Positions 18,161 through 25,828 of a stretch of DNA of 64,000 nt are shown here, in pieces. The notes below the pieces were generated by a model. It made no database searches and was not told the DNA's origin. It saw nothing but the letters and a program-made list of their open reading frames with translations. Position numbers and translations under genes: made by a program. Origin of the DNA: an uncultured Opitutales bacterium (GTDB lineage Bacteria > Verrucomicrobiota > Verrucomicrobiia > Opitutales > Intestinicryptomonadaceae); contig CALXLM010000011.1 in the NCBI GenBank assembly GCA_944389195.1, positions 1 through 64,000 on the forward strand, written 5' to 3'. Position 1 is the stretch's first letter; each line of letters opens with the position of its first letter.

Positions 18161-19417
18161 CTACGCCTGTTTTGTGTCGTCCTTAAACAGGAGGCAGAAG
18201 GCTATCAGGAGAACCCCGGACAGCGCCGTCTCGAAAAGGAACACGCTCTTCCAGTCCACGATTTTTGCCGAAGCCGATATTTCCTTTACGACATTGCCAG
18301 CTTGTTCCACCGCGCCGACAGCCACCGTGCCTTGGGTGTAGAAGTCGATAAGCCAATTCGTGAAATACGCCCCCAATATTTGCGCCACCCCGAAGGCCAG
18401 GCAGAAAAATAGGCCTTGCGCTTGCGCCTGGAGTTCGGCTGGCGCCTTTTTTGCCATATACATTTGGGCGCTTACGAAGAAGAATCCGAATATTATGCCG
18501 TGTACGGCGATTGCTCCCCAATATAATCCGGCGACTTCTGGGGAGTATGCGCACAGCGCATAGCGCACGACCATCGCCAAAATGCCTATCGCCATTGTGT
18601 TCTTAAGCCCGAATTTTTTGACGGCAAACGGCAGCAGCGCTATGAACAGCATTTCGGAAATTTGCCCCACAGACATCGTAGCGGTTATATCGCTGATTTT
18701 TAAAGCTTCAAGCAGGAAGGTCGAGAAGAAGAGCCAGTAGATTACGAAAGCGAACATCCAAACGCACGAGCACACCATAAATATGGCCGTATTCTTGTCT
18801 TTCAACATGCTGAATGCGCGAAGCCCGAGCGCGTCAACGATAGACATCGGCTGCCCTTTTGCCGCGGGAGGTGTCGGCGGAATAAGAAGCGCAAGCAGAG
18901 CGCCCACAACCGCCACTGCGGCCCCGCAATAAAGGGGCGTCGCGGTTCCGTCTATCGTTTCGTTAAACAGATATTTTGCAGCAATCGCAAAGCCCGCGGC
19001 GCAGACCCAGCCTATAGATCCGAATACGCGAATCATCGGGAAGGCCTCGGGTGTGCTGTTAGTGATTGCTATCGACGATGTAAGCCCCCATGTGGGCATG
19101 TAGCATATCATTGCAAGCAAAAGCCATACAAAAAGCATTATATGGTTTTCAGTTCCGGCAGCGAGAAAAAGAAACGCCGCGACAAGTATGTTCAGAATGA
19201 ACAGAACCTTTTCCGCGTTTATGAATCTGTCGGCGACCATTCCCACAATTGGAGAGAGTATCGCTCCCCACGCCATTGTCGCCATGATTGTCGCAATCAT
19301 GGCGCCGTTTACATTGATGGCTCCAAGATAGGCCGCCAGCTGCGGGAAAAACACCGCAACAAGCATGAACTGCAGGAACATCATCAGACTTAACTTGAAT
19401 CTTAATGCGATTGACAT
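18161..19417 (-). CDS. Nucleoside:proton symporter-type MFS transporter
   Basis: A 418-residue protein with about 12 membrane segments in the Nuc_H_symport (NupG/XapB-like) branch of the MFS. Such proteins import nucleosides with protons; some homologues in glycan-degrading bacteria are thought to move other solutes. Family-like features are the N-terminal RFKLSLMMFLQFMLVAVFFP, ILSPIVGMVADRFINAEKVL between segments 2 and 3, and FPMIRVFGSIGWVCAGF-like sequence in segment 5. A GAGGTAG ribosome-binding site precedes the ATG. It is a single-gene unit with its own terminator. Confidence 0.85.
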   Translation of the reverse strand: MSIALRFKLSLMMFLQFMLVAVFFPQLAAYLGAINVNGAMIATIMATMAWGAILSPIVGMVADRFINAEKVLFILNILVAAFLFLAAGTENHIMLFVWLLLAMICYMPTWGLTSSIAITNSTPEAFPMIRVFGSIGWVCAAGFAIAAKYLFNETIDGTATPLYCGAAVAVVGALLALLIPPTPPAAKGQPMSIVDALGLRAFSMLKDKNTAIFMVCSCVWMFAFVIYWLFFSTFLLEALKISDITATMSVGQISEMLFIALLPFAVKKFGLKNTMAIGILAMVVRYALCAYSPEVAGLYWGAIAVHGIIFGFFFVSAQMYMAKKAPAELQAQAQGLFFCLAFGVAQILGAYFTNWLIDFYTQGTVAVGAVEQAGNVVKEISASAKIVDWKSVFLFETALSGVLLIAFCLLFKDDTKQA

Positions 19418-19626
19418 ATCTACCTCGATGTTGATTTTTTTGTGTGAAATAAAAACAAAACACTCAAAAAGCGTTTTCTGATGTTTTATGAAACCCGCTT
19501 TTTCGACGAATTTGAATCCTTAAGCCGAAATTTCTCAAGCAAAAAATCGGTTTTATCCATGCTTTGCGGGCATATCCAGCATATTTGCCCGCACTGTTTT
19601 ACGCTTTAAATGCTATATTTTTACAA

Positions 19627-19820
19627 AAAGGGCCGCGATTCAATCGCGGCCTGTCTTTGGCGCTCTTATGGAAACAGTTAACTTTTCCGGCTTTTATGCC
19701 CTGCGGTTTTAGAACGGAAAAATCCGCCGTTAACAAGCTTCTCCGCTCCGAAGCACGTTCATCAAGGAACAAGACCGCAGATGAAAGGCTGCAGTTGCGA
19801 TTCAACCACGCCTCCTCCTT
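19627..19820 (-). ncRNA. Candidate structured non-coding RNA ending in an intrinsic terminator
   Basis: The minus strand downstream of the monooxygenase-fold gene contains a chain of possible hairpins: GTTC/GAAC, GCTTC/GAAGC, CGGA/TCCG and GGC/GCC, the last two enclosed by paired GTTAAC copies. It ends in a strong terminator (19651-19631). A GATAAT hexamer at 19832-19827 could be a -10 box, giving an RNA of about 190 bases, but no good -35 is visible. It could instead be a long structured 3' untranslated region. A 6S-RNA-like identity is only a guess. Confidence 0.4.
19631..19651 (-). terminator. Intrinsic terminator
   Basis: GGCCGCGAT/ATCGCGGCC is a perfect 9-bp stem with a 3-base loop, followed on the minus strand by CTTTTT. 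It closes either the lipoprotein-monooxygenase transcript or a separate small RNA. Confidence 0.85.
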
Positions 19821-19894
19821 CAAACTATTATCACTTTCGGAGAGTTCTGGAGTTGGGAGGGGGGCGTTTCTATTTATGACGCATCAAAAGCGGT

Positions 19895-20191
19895 TCAGGC
19901 GTCGCGCAGAACCCGCAGCCCGAGATAGCGGTCGAGCATTTCTCCCCGCTTTTGCCTAAACGCGTTCATGTAGGGCATTTCGCGGTGGGACTTGTAGGCG
20001 GACTCGTCGGAGTATTCTTCAAAAAAATAGAACGAACATTCGTCGCCGGCGTCCTGAAGAAGGTCGTATTTAACGCATCCTTTTTCGGAACGCGTGGCCT
20101 TTATTATCGGCTCGGCGCATTTTTTAAATTCTTCGGCGAGTCCGTCTCTCACACGCAGTCCGGCCCAGACTACTATTCCCCTACCGCCCAT
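19895..20191 (-). CDS. Antibiotic biosynthesis monooxygenase (ABM)-fold protein
   Basis: A 98-residue single-domain protein of the ABM/dimeric alpha-beta barrel fold. The family pattern is visible: an initial strand (IVVWAGLRVRDG), a helix with FKKCAEPIIKATRSEKGCVKYDLL, then CSFYFFEEYSDESAYKSHREMPYMNAF. Members include quinol monooxygenases such as YgiN and many proteins of unknown role. The substrate cannot be inferred. Its start overlaps the end of the META lipoprotein gene by 11 bases, so the two are probably translationally coupled. Confidence 0.85.
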   Translation of the reverse strand: MGGRGIVVWAGLRVRDGLAEEFKKCAEPIIKATRSEKGCVKYDLLQDAGDECSFYFFEEYSDESAYKSHREMPYMNAFRQKRGEMLDRYLGLRVLRDA

Positions 20192-20732
20192 TTTTGTCCT
20201 TAAAATTCGGTATCTTTTTAAACTCGATAAGCCTTTCGTTGTCGCGCATGAGCTTCAGGGTGTCTCCTGACGACGACAGGTATATGCGGTTTGCCTTTTG
20301 TATGGCCTGCAGAAATTTGTATTCGTATTTAGAATACGGGCCCATGCGGCGGGTGGAGTACATTCCGGCGGCCCTGAAGGATCCGTTTTTGCCGATGATA
20401 AAATCGCCCCCGCAGAGGTTGTCGCCGGACATGCCGTTGACTTTCAGGTCTTTTGCGAAATGTATGAAGACGATACCGTCTTCCCCGCCAGACGGCATAG
20501 GATCGCATCCTTGGTCGAAAAGAAATATTGGCGTCCACGTCGTATCCGCAAGTTCCGATTTGAAAGGTTCTTCGACTGTGCAGGCGTTTTCCGCAGCAAG
20601 CGCCACCGCGGCTTCGTTTTGAAGCGGACGCGCGGCATCGTCTTTCAGCCGCCTTGCCGATTCCTTCTCGGATGTAGATGCGCATCCGGCGCATGCAACG
20701 GCTATCGCCGCAAATATTAGTATGTTTTTCAT
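20181..20732 (-). CDS. META-domain (HslJ-like) lipoprotein
   Basis: A 183-residue lipoprotein with a signal peptide ending in the lipobox VACAGC (Cys at about 17), so it is membrane anchored. From about residue 65 it resembles META/HslJ domains: a strand with TTWTPIFLFD, an FAKDLKVNGMSGDNLCGGDF segment matching the family's G-x-GCN-x-F region, a YSTRRMGP segment, YEYKFLQAIQKANRI and a final strand pair with LKLMRDNERLIEFKKI. HslJ-type proteins are linked to heat or drug tolerance, but no biochemical function is known. An AAAGGA ribosome-binding site precedes the ATG. Confidence 0.78.
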   Translation of the reverse strand: MKNILIFAAIAVACAGCASTSEKESARRLKDDAARPLQNEAAVALAAENACTVEEPFKSELADTTWTPIFLFDQGCDPMPSGGEDGIVFIHFAKDLKVNGMSGDNLCGGDFIIGKNGSFRAAGMYSTRRMGPYSKYEYKFLQAIQKANRIYLSSSGDTLKLMRDNERLIEFKKIPNFKDKNGR

Positions 20733-20868
20733 ATTTATCCTTTAGACACGTTTATTTTTAAAATGTGCGATTCGGTTCGGTTGAAAAATTTTTAAATATG
20801 CTTTAATTGTGCTTCCCTCGCGGCCGAAAATATCGTTCAATCAGTTTTGTTTAGAAAGGATTTTTTTT

Positions 20869-21153
20869 ATGGAAGAGATACTTGACGGAGGGAAAAAATA
20901 TGCGGGATACTCTATTCCGACAAAAAATGCGTCTATATTGGTTATTCTTGCCAAACGCGGCATGCTTGCGTGCGGATATATAAATTTGGCTACGGCCGAC
21001 AGGCTCGGCGACGCTGCCGCAATCGTCACAGGTGTGGTATCGCATTCTGACATGTTGTCGAAAAAAGTAGTGGCCGTTTCTAAAGCTGCGGCCGATATGG
21101 GCGTCAAAGTTGGAATGAGCGGAAGCATTGCCCTCGAAAAAATGGATTTGTGA
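20869..21153 (+). CDS. DUF1805 (YunC-like) protein
   Basis: A 94-residue protein matching the DUF1805/YunC family over its whole length: AGYSIPTKNASILVILAKRG, then MLACGYINLATADRLGDAAA and GVVSHSDMLSKKVVAVSKAA, ending in a VGMSGSIALEKM segment. Function is unknown; members are small cytoplasmic proteins in bacteria and archaea. The Cys in LACGYIN is a conserved feature. The ATG at 20869 has AGAAAGGA upstream. A TTGAAA/TAATTG pair 17 bases apart (20781-20809) could be its promoter. It is a single-gene unit between two unrelated minus-strand genes. Confidence 0.82.
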   Translation: MEEILDGGKKYAGYSIPTKNASILVILAKRGMLACGYINLATADRLGDAAAIVTGVVSHSDMLSKKVVAVSKAAADMGVKVGMSGSIALEKMDL

Positions 21154-21483
21154 AAAATTTGCCGTATAAACTGAAACCCTGTCCGCCTTGCCGATTTAAG
21201 CTTGGCTAAGAACGCTATTTCAGTCCGGCGCGTTTCGCATTATAAAGTCTAAAAAACAACCGCGCTTCCGTGCGGGTTCACGCAAGCGCCCACCATAAAT
21301 GGCAAGCGCCGCTTGCGGCGTTCCGAATGAAAGCTTAATAGGCGTTCCGGCCGCGTATCTTGCGCATGCGCAATCCGGCACCGTCAATCGGCGCGACGCC
21401 TTTTCAAAGCAAATACATCTTGCATGCGGAAACGGGGACGCCGCTTTCAAACGGAACCCATAAACGGCGTTCGCCAGATTAGG
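21154..21483. other. 330-base intergenic stretch, no gene seen
   Basis: This lies between two convergent genes (DUF1805 and a PepSY-like gene). It contains GC-rich short inverted repeats, including the 14-base palindrome TTGCGCATGCGCAA (21360-21373) and a CAAGCG/CGCTTG hairpin (about 21303-21316). A 76-codon minus-strand frame (21450-21220) has no ribosome-binding site and an unnatural composition, so I do not call it. No T-tract terminator is clear. Confidence 0.6.
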
Positions 21484-21921
21484 TTAATCCATGCCTATGA
21501 ACGTATATTCCGAGTTGAATTTAAGCTCCTGCCCGAATGACAGCTTTATTTCGTACCCGTAGTTTTCCTTCTTTATTTCGACGATTGGCAGACCTTTAAA
21601 ATGCTTTTTTACATAAAGCGTGATTTTTTCGGGAATAAGGTTTTGGGGAACGGCGTCGATTCTGGTCTTTATTTCTTCCCAATTCCCGGAGCTGTCGAAT
21701 TCTATTTCGGTGCCGTCGGTGTACACCACTTTGTATCCATCGGTTATTGCGCCGAACATGCTTGTATCTATTTGCGCCGACGCCAGCTGTTTATCCTTGA
21801 AATTCGACTCCACAAATTGTTGAGCGGCCTTCGGGAGCTCTGTAAACGGTATGACTCTGTCTTTGGCGTTTGCGGGCAACAGCGCCGATGCGAGCGTTAT
21901 GAGTGCCAGTAGTTTTTTCAT
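21484..21921 (-). CDS. Secreted PepSY-like domain protein
   Basis: A 145-residue exported protein with a Sec signal peptide cleaved near ANA-K20. The mature part has the PepSY-like pattern (PF11396 type): LPKAAQQFVESNFKDKQLASAQID, then YKVVYTDGTEIEFDSSGNW, and a second half repeating the theme with VPQNLIPEKITLYVKKHFKGL and YEIKLSFGQELKFN. Such proteins are common in Bacteroidetes and PVC bacteria, have two beta-alpha-beta repeats and no known function. GAAAGG precedes the ATG. An AAACG-TT-CGTTT near-palindrome lies about 45 bases upstream (21967-21978). Confidence 0.82.
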   Translation of the reverse strand: MKKLLALITLASALLPANAKDRVIPFTELPKAAQQFVESNFKDKQLASAQIDTSMFGAITDGYKVVYTDGTEIEFDSSGNWEEIKTRIDAVPQNLIPEKITLYVKKHFKGLPIVEIKKENYGYEIKLSFGQELKFNSEYTFIGMD

Positions 21922-22111
21922 TTTGCCTTTCGTGTTTTATTGTTATTGTCTTTAATGATATTGGGGTAAACGTTCGTTTGCTTCAGACTTTATAGACCGT
22001 GCAAAATCGCACAAGTTAAAAAAACTTTTGTAAATGCACGTTTTGAACCATATCTGGGGCGCCGCCGTTCCGAATAGCGGAATCGTCCCGCCGCGAACGT
22101 CGCAATGCGCG

Positions 22112-22699
22112 CTATAACTCCGTCACTATGCCGTCCGCAAGGCCGTAGTCTATGGCTTCTTTAGCGGTCATAAAGAAGTCACGGTCGGTGTCGGTCGCTA
22201 TTTTTTCGAGGGGCTGCCCGGAGGCTTCGGCAAGTATTTTATTCAACTCCTCCCTCATGCGTTCGAGCTCCATCGCCTGAATGTGCATGTCTACCGCCGT
22301 TCCGCTCATTTCTCCCATTATTAGCGGCTGGTGTATCATAACGCGGGCGTTCGGGAAAAGAAAGCGCCTGCCCTTGGAGGCGGCGGACAACAGAATCGAA
22401 CCCATGCTCATGGCTATTCCCACAACCACAACCTTTACGGGCGCCTTTATGAGCTTCATGGTGTCGTAAACGGCCATGCCGGCGCTTATCGACCCTCCGG
22501 GGGTGCTCATATAAAGCGTTATCTCCTTTTCATGGTCGAGCATGTCCAAATATAGCAGCTTTTTTACGATGTCCGACGAGCTTTCGTCGCTTACTTCGTC
22601 CCACAAAAATATTTTTCGCTCTTCGAGAAAGCGCTTGTTGATTTCGTTGGCGAGGGAGTTCTTCGCCGAATCTTTGTTTTCGCATTTTTTTTCGTTCAT
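22112..22699 (-). CDS. clpP: ATP-dependent Clp protease proteolytic subunit
   Basis: A 195-residue ClpP, the barrel protease that works with ClpX or ClpA. The catalytic triad is intact: S101 in AMSMGSILL, H123 in MIHQP and probably D170 in ATDTDRDFFM. The oligomerisation and substrate-channel segment TPGGSISAGMAVYDTM (about 66-81) is also present. The ATG overlaps the metW stop (ATGA). A second clpP would normally sit by tig and clpX, so this copy beside methionine genes may be a paralogue. No terminator is clear downstream. Confidence 0.93.
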   Translation of the reverse strand: MNEKKCENKDSAKNSLANEINKRFLEERKIFLWDEVSDESSSDIVKKLLYLDMLDHEKEITLYMSTPGGSISAGMAVYDTMKLIKAPVKVVVVGIAMSMGSILLSAASKGRRFLFPNARVMIHQPLIMGEMSGTAVDMHIQAMELERMREELNKILAEASGQPLEKIATDTDRDFFMTAKEAIDYGLADGIVTEL

Positions 22700-23328
22700 C
22701 GTCTTTTTTCCTTAAAAATTTCAAATATGGCGTACCCCGAAAATATGTTTGGGAGAAGTTTGCACGGGGTTTCCCAGTCGCCGCGCAGAAAATGGGAACG
22801 CGCTATCTTTATATCGTTTTCCGCGCAGAATTCCTTAAACGAATTTACGGAAATTGCGTTGGTGGGCCGCGACGAATCCCACTTTAGGGGGAAAACTTCG
22901 TTTACGATGCGGTCGCCGGTCAGCGCCGTCGTGAGGCGGTTGCGCCAATAGGCGTGGTTTACAAACCCCACCGCAACCCTTCTGCCGACGCGGAGCGCCT
23001 CGAACACCACGTCCTTGGCATTTTCCAGTTCGGGAAGGGTTCTTGAACACACAATCCAGTCGAATGAGGCGTCGTCGAAGGCCGACAAAAGATCCATAAT
23101 GTCGCCGTGGTACGCGTTAACGCCGCGTTTTATTGCCCGGACTATTTTGTCGAAATCGGTATCCACGCCCACGCCGTATATGTTCTTGCGGCGCGCGAGC
23201 TCGTTTAGGAGTATTCCGCGCCCGCAGCCCAAGTCGAGCACCCGTTCGCCTTCGGAAATCCATTCGCTTATGGCCCTAAGCTCGATTTTTCTTTTCGACA
23301 ATGACTTTGAGTTCTTATCGTCAGGCAT
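22696..23328 (-). CDS. metW: Methionine biosynthesis protein MetW
   Basis: A 210-residue SAM-methyltransferase-fold protein. The SAM motif is VLDLGCGRGILLNELA (about 30-45), followed by GVDTDFDKI and the MetW-like pattern of ALRVGRRVAVGFVNHAYWRNRL. MetW is needed with MetX for homoserine O-acylation in several bacteria, although its exact activity is unclear. It overlaps the end of metX by eight bases (ATGCCTGA), a common metX-metW arrangement, which supports the naming. Confidence 0.92.
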   Translation of the reverse strand: MPDDKNSKSLSKRKIELRAISEWISEGERVLDLGCGRGILLNELARRKNIYGVGVDTDFDKIVRAIKRGVNAYHGDIMDLLSAFDDASFDWIVCSRTLPELENAKDVVFEALRVGRRVAVGFVNHAYWRNRLTTALTGDRIVNEVFPLKWDSSRPTNAISVNSFKEFCAENDIKIARSHFLRGDWETPCKLLPNIFSGYAIFEIFKEKRR

Positions 23329-24463
23329 TTAGAAAATACTCCACTAAATTGTAAAGTTTCGGAGAGTGTATCAGAAACGAGTCGTGCCCCAAGTCGCTTT
23401 TTATTTCCGCGTACGAGGCCGTCTTGCCTATGCGCAGAAGCGCCTTTACGATTTCGCGGTTCTGTTGGGGTGGGAACAGCCAGTCGGATGTGAAACCCAC
23501 CACGAGCGTTTTCGCCTCGACGTTTTTAAAGGCGGCTTCGAGGCTTCCTCCGTAGTTTCGCAGGTCGAACAGGTCGAGCGCGCGCGTAAAGTACAGGTAC
23601 GTGTTTGCGTCGAACCGGTTTACGAAGCTCTGCCCCTGGTAGTGCAGGTAGTTTTCTATTTCAAAGGACGGCTTGAAAATTTCGTCTCCGGCGATTTTTT
23701 TATGCTCGCGTCCGAACTTGTCGTCGAGCCCCTTGTCGGAGAGGTACGTTATGTGCGCCATCATGCGGGCTATCCCGAGCCCTACGCTTGGAACGCGCGC
23801 AAGTTCGTAGTTTCCGCCGTTCCAGACGGGATCCTGCATTATCGCGGAGCGCCCGACCTCGTTGAAGGCTATCGCCTGCGCGTTCTGGCGGGAAGTTGTT
23901 GCAAGCGCGCATATTTTTTCAACGCGGTCCGGAAAGTCTATCGCCCACTGGAGCGCCTGCATGCCGCCCATAGAGCCTCCTATGGCCATGGCGAGCTTGC
24001 CGATTCCCAAATGCGACACGAGCCTTTCCTGCACCGAGACCATGTCGCGCATGGTCACCGCGGGAAATGTAAGGTTGTAGCGTTGCCCCGTTTTCGGATT
24101 TACGGACGAAGGCCCCGTGGTTCCACGGCAACCGCCTATGCAGTTTGAGCAGATTACGAAATATTTGTTCGTATCGAGCGGCTTTTCGGGGCCTATTATG
24201 TTGTTCCACCAGCCCGACTTTTTGTCGCGTATCGAATATACCCCTGCGCAGTGGTGGTCTCCCGTGAGGGCGTGGCATACGAGTATGGCGTTGGACTTTT
24301 CCTCGTTTAGCCTGCCGTATGTCTCATAGCGCACGTTGAACGAATCGAGCCTTCCGCCGAGTTCGAAATCGAGCGGCTCATCGCAATAAAAGTCGCTATA
24401 CTCCACGATGCCCACGTCTCCCCCGTACTTTTCGGCGTGCGTGACTGTGTCGGAATCGTTCAT
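23321..24463 (-). CDS. metX: Homoserine O-acyltransferase MetX
   Basis: A 380-residue alpha/beta-hydrolase acyltransferase. It transfers an acetyl (or succinyl) group to homoserine in the methionine pathway. The nucleophile is S164 in AIGGSMGGMQAL, the acid is the Asp in FTSDWLFPP and the base is the His in LGHDSFLIH near the C-terminus. The oxyanion region is ILVCHALTGDHHCAG. Acetyl versus succinyl specificity cannot be settled by eye. The gene is coupled to metW and lies 31 bases after the HtrA-like gene, too close for a SAM riboswitch. Confidence 0.93.
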   Translation of the reverse strand: MNDSDTVTHAEKYGGDVGIVEYSDFYCDEPLDFELGGRLDSFNVRYETYGRLNEEKSNAILVCHALTGDHHCAGVYSIRDKKSGWWNNIIGPEKPLDTNKYFVICSNCIGGCRGTTGPSSVNPKTGQRYNLTFPAVTMRDMVSVQERLVSHLGIGKLAMAIGGSMGGMQALQWAIDFPDRVEKICALATTSRQNAQAIAFNEVGRSAIMQDPVWNGGNYELARVPSVGLGIARMMAHITYLSDKGLDDKFGREHKKIAGDEIFKPSFEIENYLHYQGQSFVNRFDANTYLYFTRALDLFDLRNYGGSLEAAFKNVEAKTLVVGFTSDWLFPPQQNREIVKALLRIGKTASYAEIKSDLGHDSFLIHSPKLYNLVEYFLNA

Positions 24464-24494
24464 TTTTTGAAATATTTTCCGCGTTTTTGAAGGT

Positions 24495-25625
24495 TTAATT
24501 TTGGGAGGCCGAAGGCCTGGATGTTTTTTTGTCCTGCCTTCCGGATTTTGCCCCGCCGTTTTTTTTGGTCTCCATCCCCGACAGGTTCGATTCGGCCGCC
24601 TTGATTATGTCCGAAGACATGCGCTCGGCGAGAACTTCGAGCTTCATGAGTTTCCCCGCGCGCCTGATTTTAAATACGGCCGTCTCTCCCGGCCTGACGA
24701 AAAACGTACAGTCACGCAGCTCCGTATTGTTTGTCACGCGCTTTGAGTTTATCTCGACGATTTCGTCGCCAACGTTGAATCCGCCTTTTTTTGCAGGGGC
24801 GTTTTCGGCGACGAGGCTGACCACCACTTTTGTGCCGTCGGTCGATTCCGCATCCTCGGCGCGGAGCCCGAACCAGCTGTAAACGGGTTCGCCGCACAGA
24901 ATGATGTCGTCGCGTATCTTCGATACGGCCTTTGCGGGAAGTATGAAGCTTCCGCCAGTTTCGGGAATGGAGGCTATCGTCATGCCGACGAATTTTCCGT
25001 TAAGGTCGAACACCGCCCCGCCCGCGCTTCCGCGCGGCGATAGAATTGTCGTTCTAACATACACGGTGGGAAGAAACGTTCCGCCGAACTCTATGTTGTG
25101 ACCGGAGGCGAGGCCGAGGCGGGGGGAGGGCGGCAGGCCCATTTCGTACGATACCGCCACAAGCATAGTACCTATTTTCGGCAGGGCGGACGAAGCGTCC
25201 ATCGTTATGATTGGGGCGTCTTTAGATTTGAAACCGCGCGCAGCCTTTACTATTGCGACGGTCGTTAGAGGATCGAACCCTACGATTTTTGCGTCCATAA
25301 TGGCGCCCTTCCATTCTATCCAAATTTTTTCCGCGCGGTGCGTCACAAAAGCGCTCGTCATGACAATCCCGTCTTTGCTTACGAGGAATCCCGTTCCGAC
25401 GTCGAGCACGGAAATGTTTTTCATATTCCCGCCTTCGTCCTTTGTATAGGTTGTTTTTTGCGCGTAAACTTTTACTGTGGCGTCTTTTACAGATTCGAAA
25501 ACCGAATATAGCTTGTCCTGCACGGTGTCGGCCGACGGCTGCGCCGCATATGCGCGCGCAAATACGGCGCACACACACACGCCCGCCAACATGAACAATT
25601 TGATCGGTTTCACCATTATGCGCAT
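24495..25625 (-). CDS. HtrA-like trypsin-fold/PDZ protein lacking the catalytic triad
   Basis: A 376-residue exported protein with a signal peptide (cleavage near AYA-A28), a trypsin-like domain (about 35-240) and one PDZ domain (about 250-335), and a Lys/Ser-rich tail. The fold is clear from VGTGFLVSKDGIVMT and IVGFDPLTTVAIVKA. At the positions of the HtrA triad I read Phe93 for His (TSAFV against TNNHV), Thr122 for Asp (LTTVA against TDLA) and Ala201 for Ser (GSAGGA against GNSGGP). It should therefore be inactive as a protease and may bind misfolded or C-terminal peptides. A TATAGA at 25630-25625 sits so close to the ATG at 25616 that the true start may be there, with almost no leader. Confidence 0.85.
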   Translation of the reverse strand: MRIMVKPIKLFMLAGVCVCAVFARAYAAQPSADTVQDKLYSVFESVKDATVKVYAQKTTYTKDEGGNMKNISVLDVGTGFLVSKDGIVMTSAFVTHRAEKIWIEWKGAIMDAKIVGFDPLTTVAIVKAARGFKSKDAPIITMDASSALPKIGTMLVAVSYEMGLPPSPRLGLASGHNIEFGGTFLPTVYVRTTILSPRGSAGGAVFDLNGKFVGMTIASIPETGGSFILPAKAVSKIRDDIILCGEPVYSWFGLRAEDAESTDGTKVVVSLVAENAPAKKGGFNVGDEIVEINSKRVTNNTELRDCTFFVRPGETAVFKIRRAGKLMKLEVLAERMSSDIIKAAESNLSGMETKKNGGAKSGRQDKKTSRPSASQN

Positions 25626-25828
25626 CTATACTGAACGTTGAGACTACTTAATCAAGACAATGTTCAAATAAAATTAGACTTTAGGCGCTTCATTTAACTC
25701 TGTATACCGTTTTTTTATATATCCGCATCGCGGAGCCGGTGCGGCGGCAATGCGCTCATTTTGCTTGCCAATCCGGCGTATTGCGTTTGGAATTTGGATT
25801 GTTTTCAATCGCTTAGGAGGAAAATAAA

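Larger units (their letters stand above)
19418..19894. other. 477-base non-coding stretch holding a terminator and a possible RNA
   Basis: No convincing protein is encoded. 19418-19620 is AT-rich and should hold the transporter promoter on the minus strand. 19627-19820 is rich in short hairpins on the minus strand and ends in an intrinsic terminator (see the separate entries). Open frames here lack ribosome-binding sites and family-like sequence. Confidence 0.7.

Noticed and set aside
24464-24494. SAM riboswitch upstream of metX
   Set aside because: Only 31 bases separate metX from the preceding gene, far too short.
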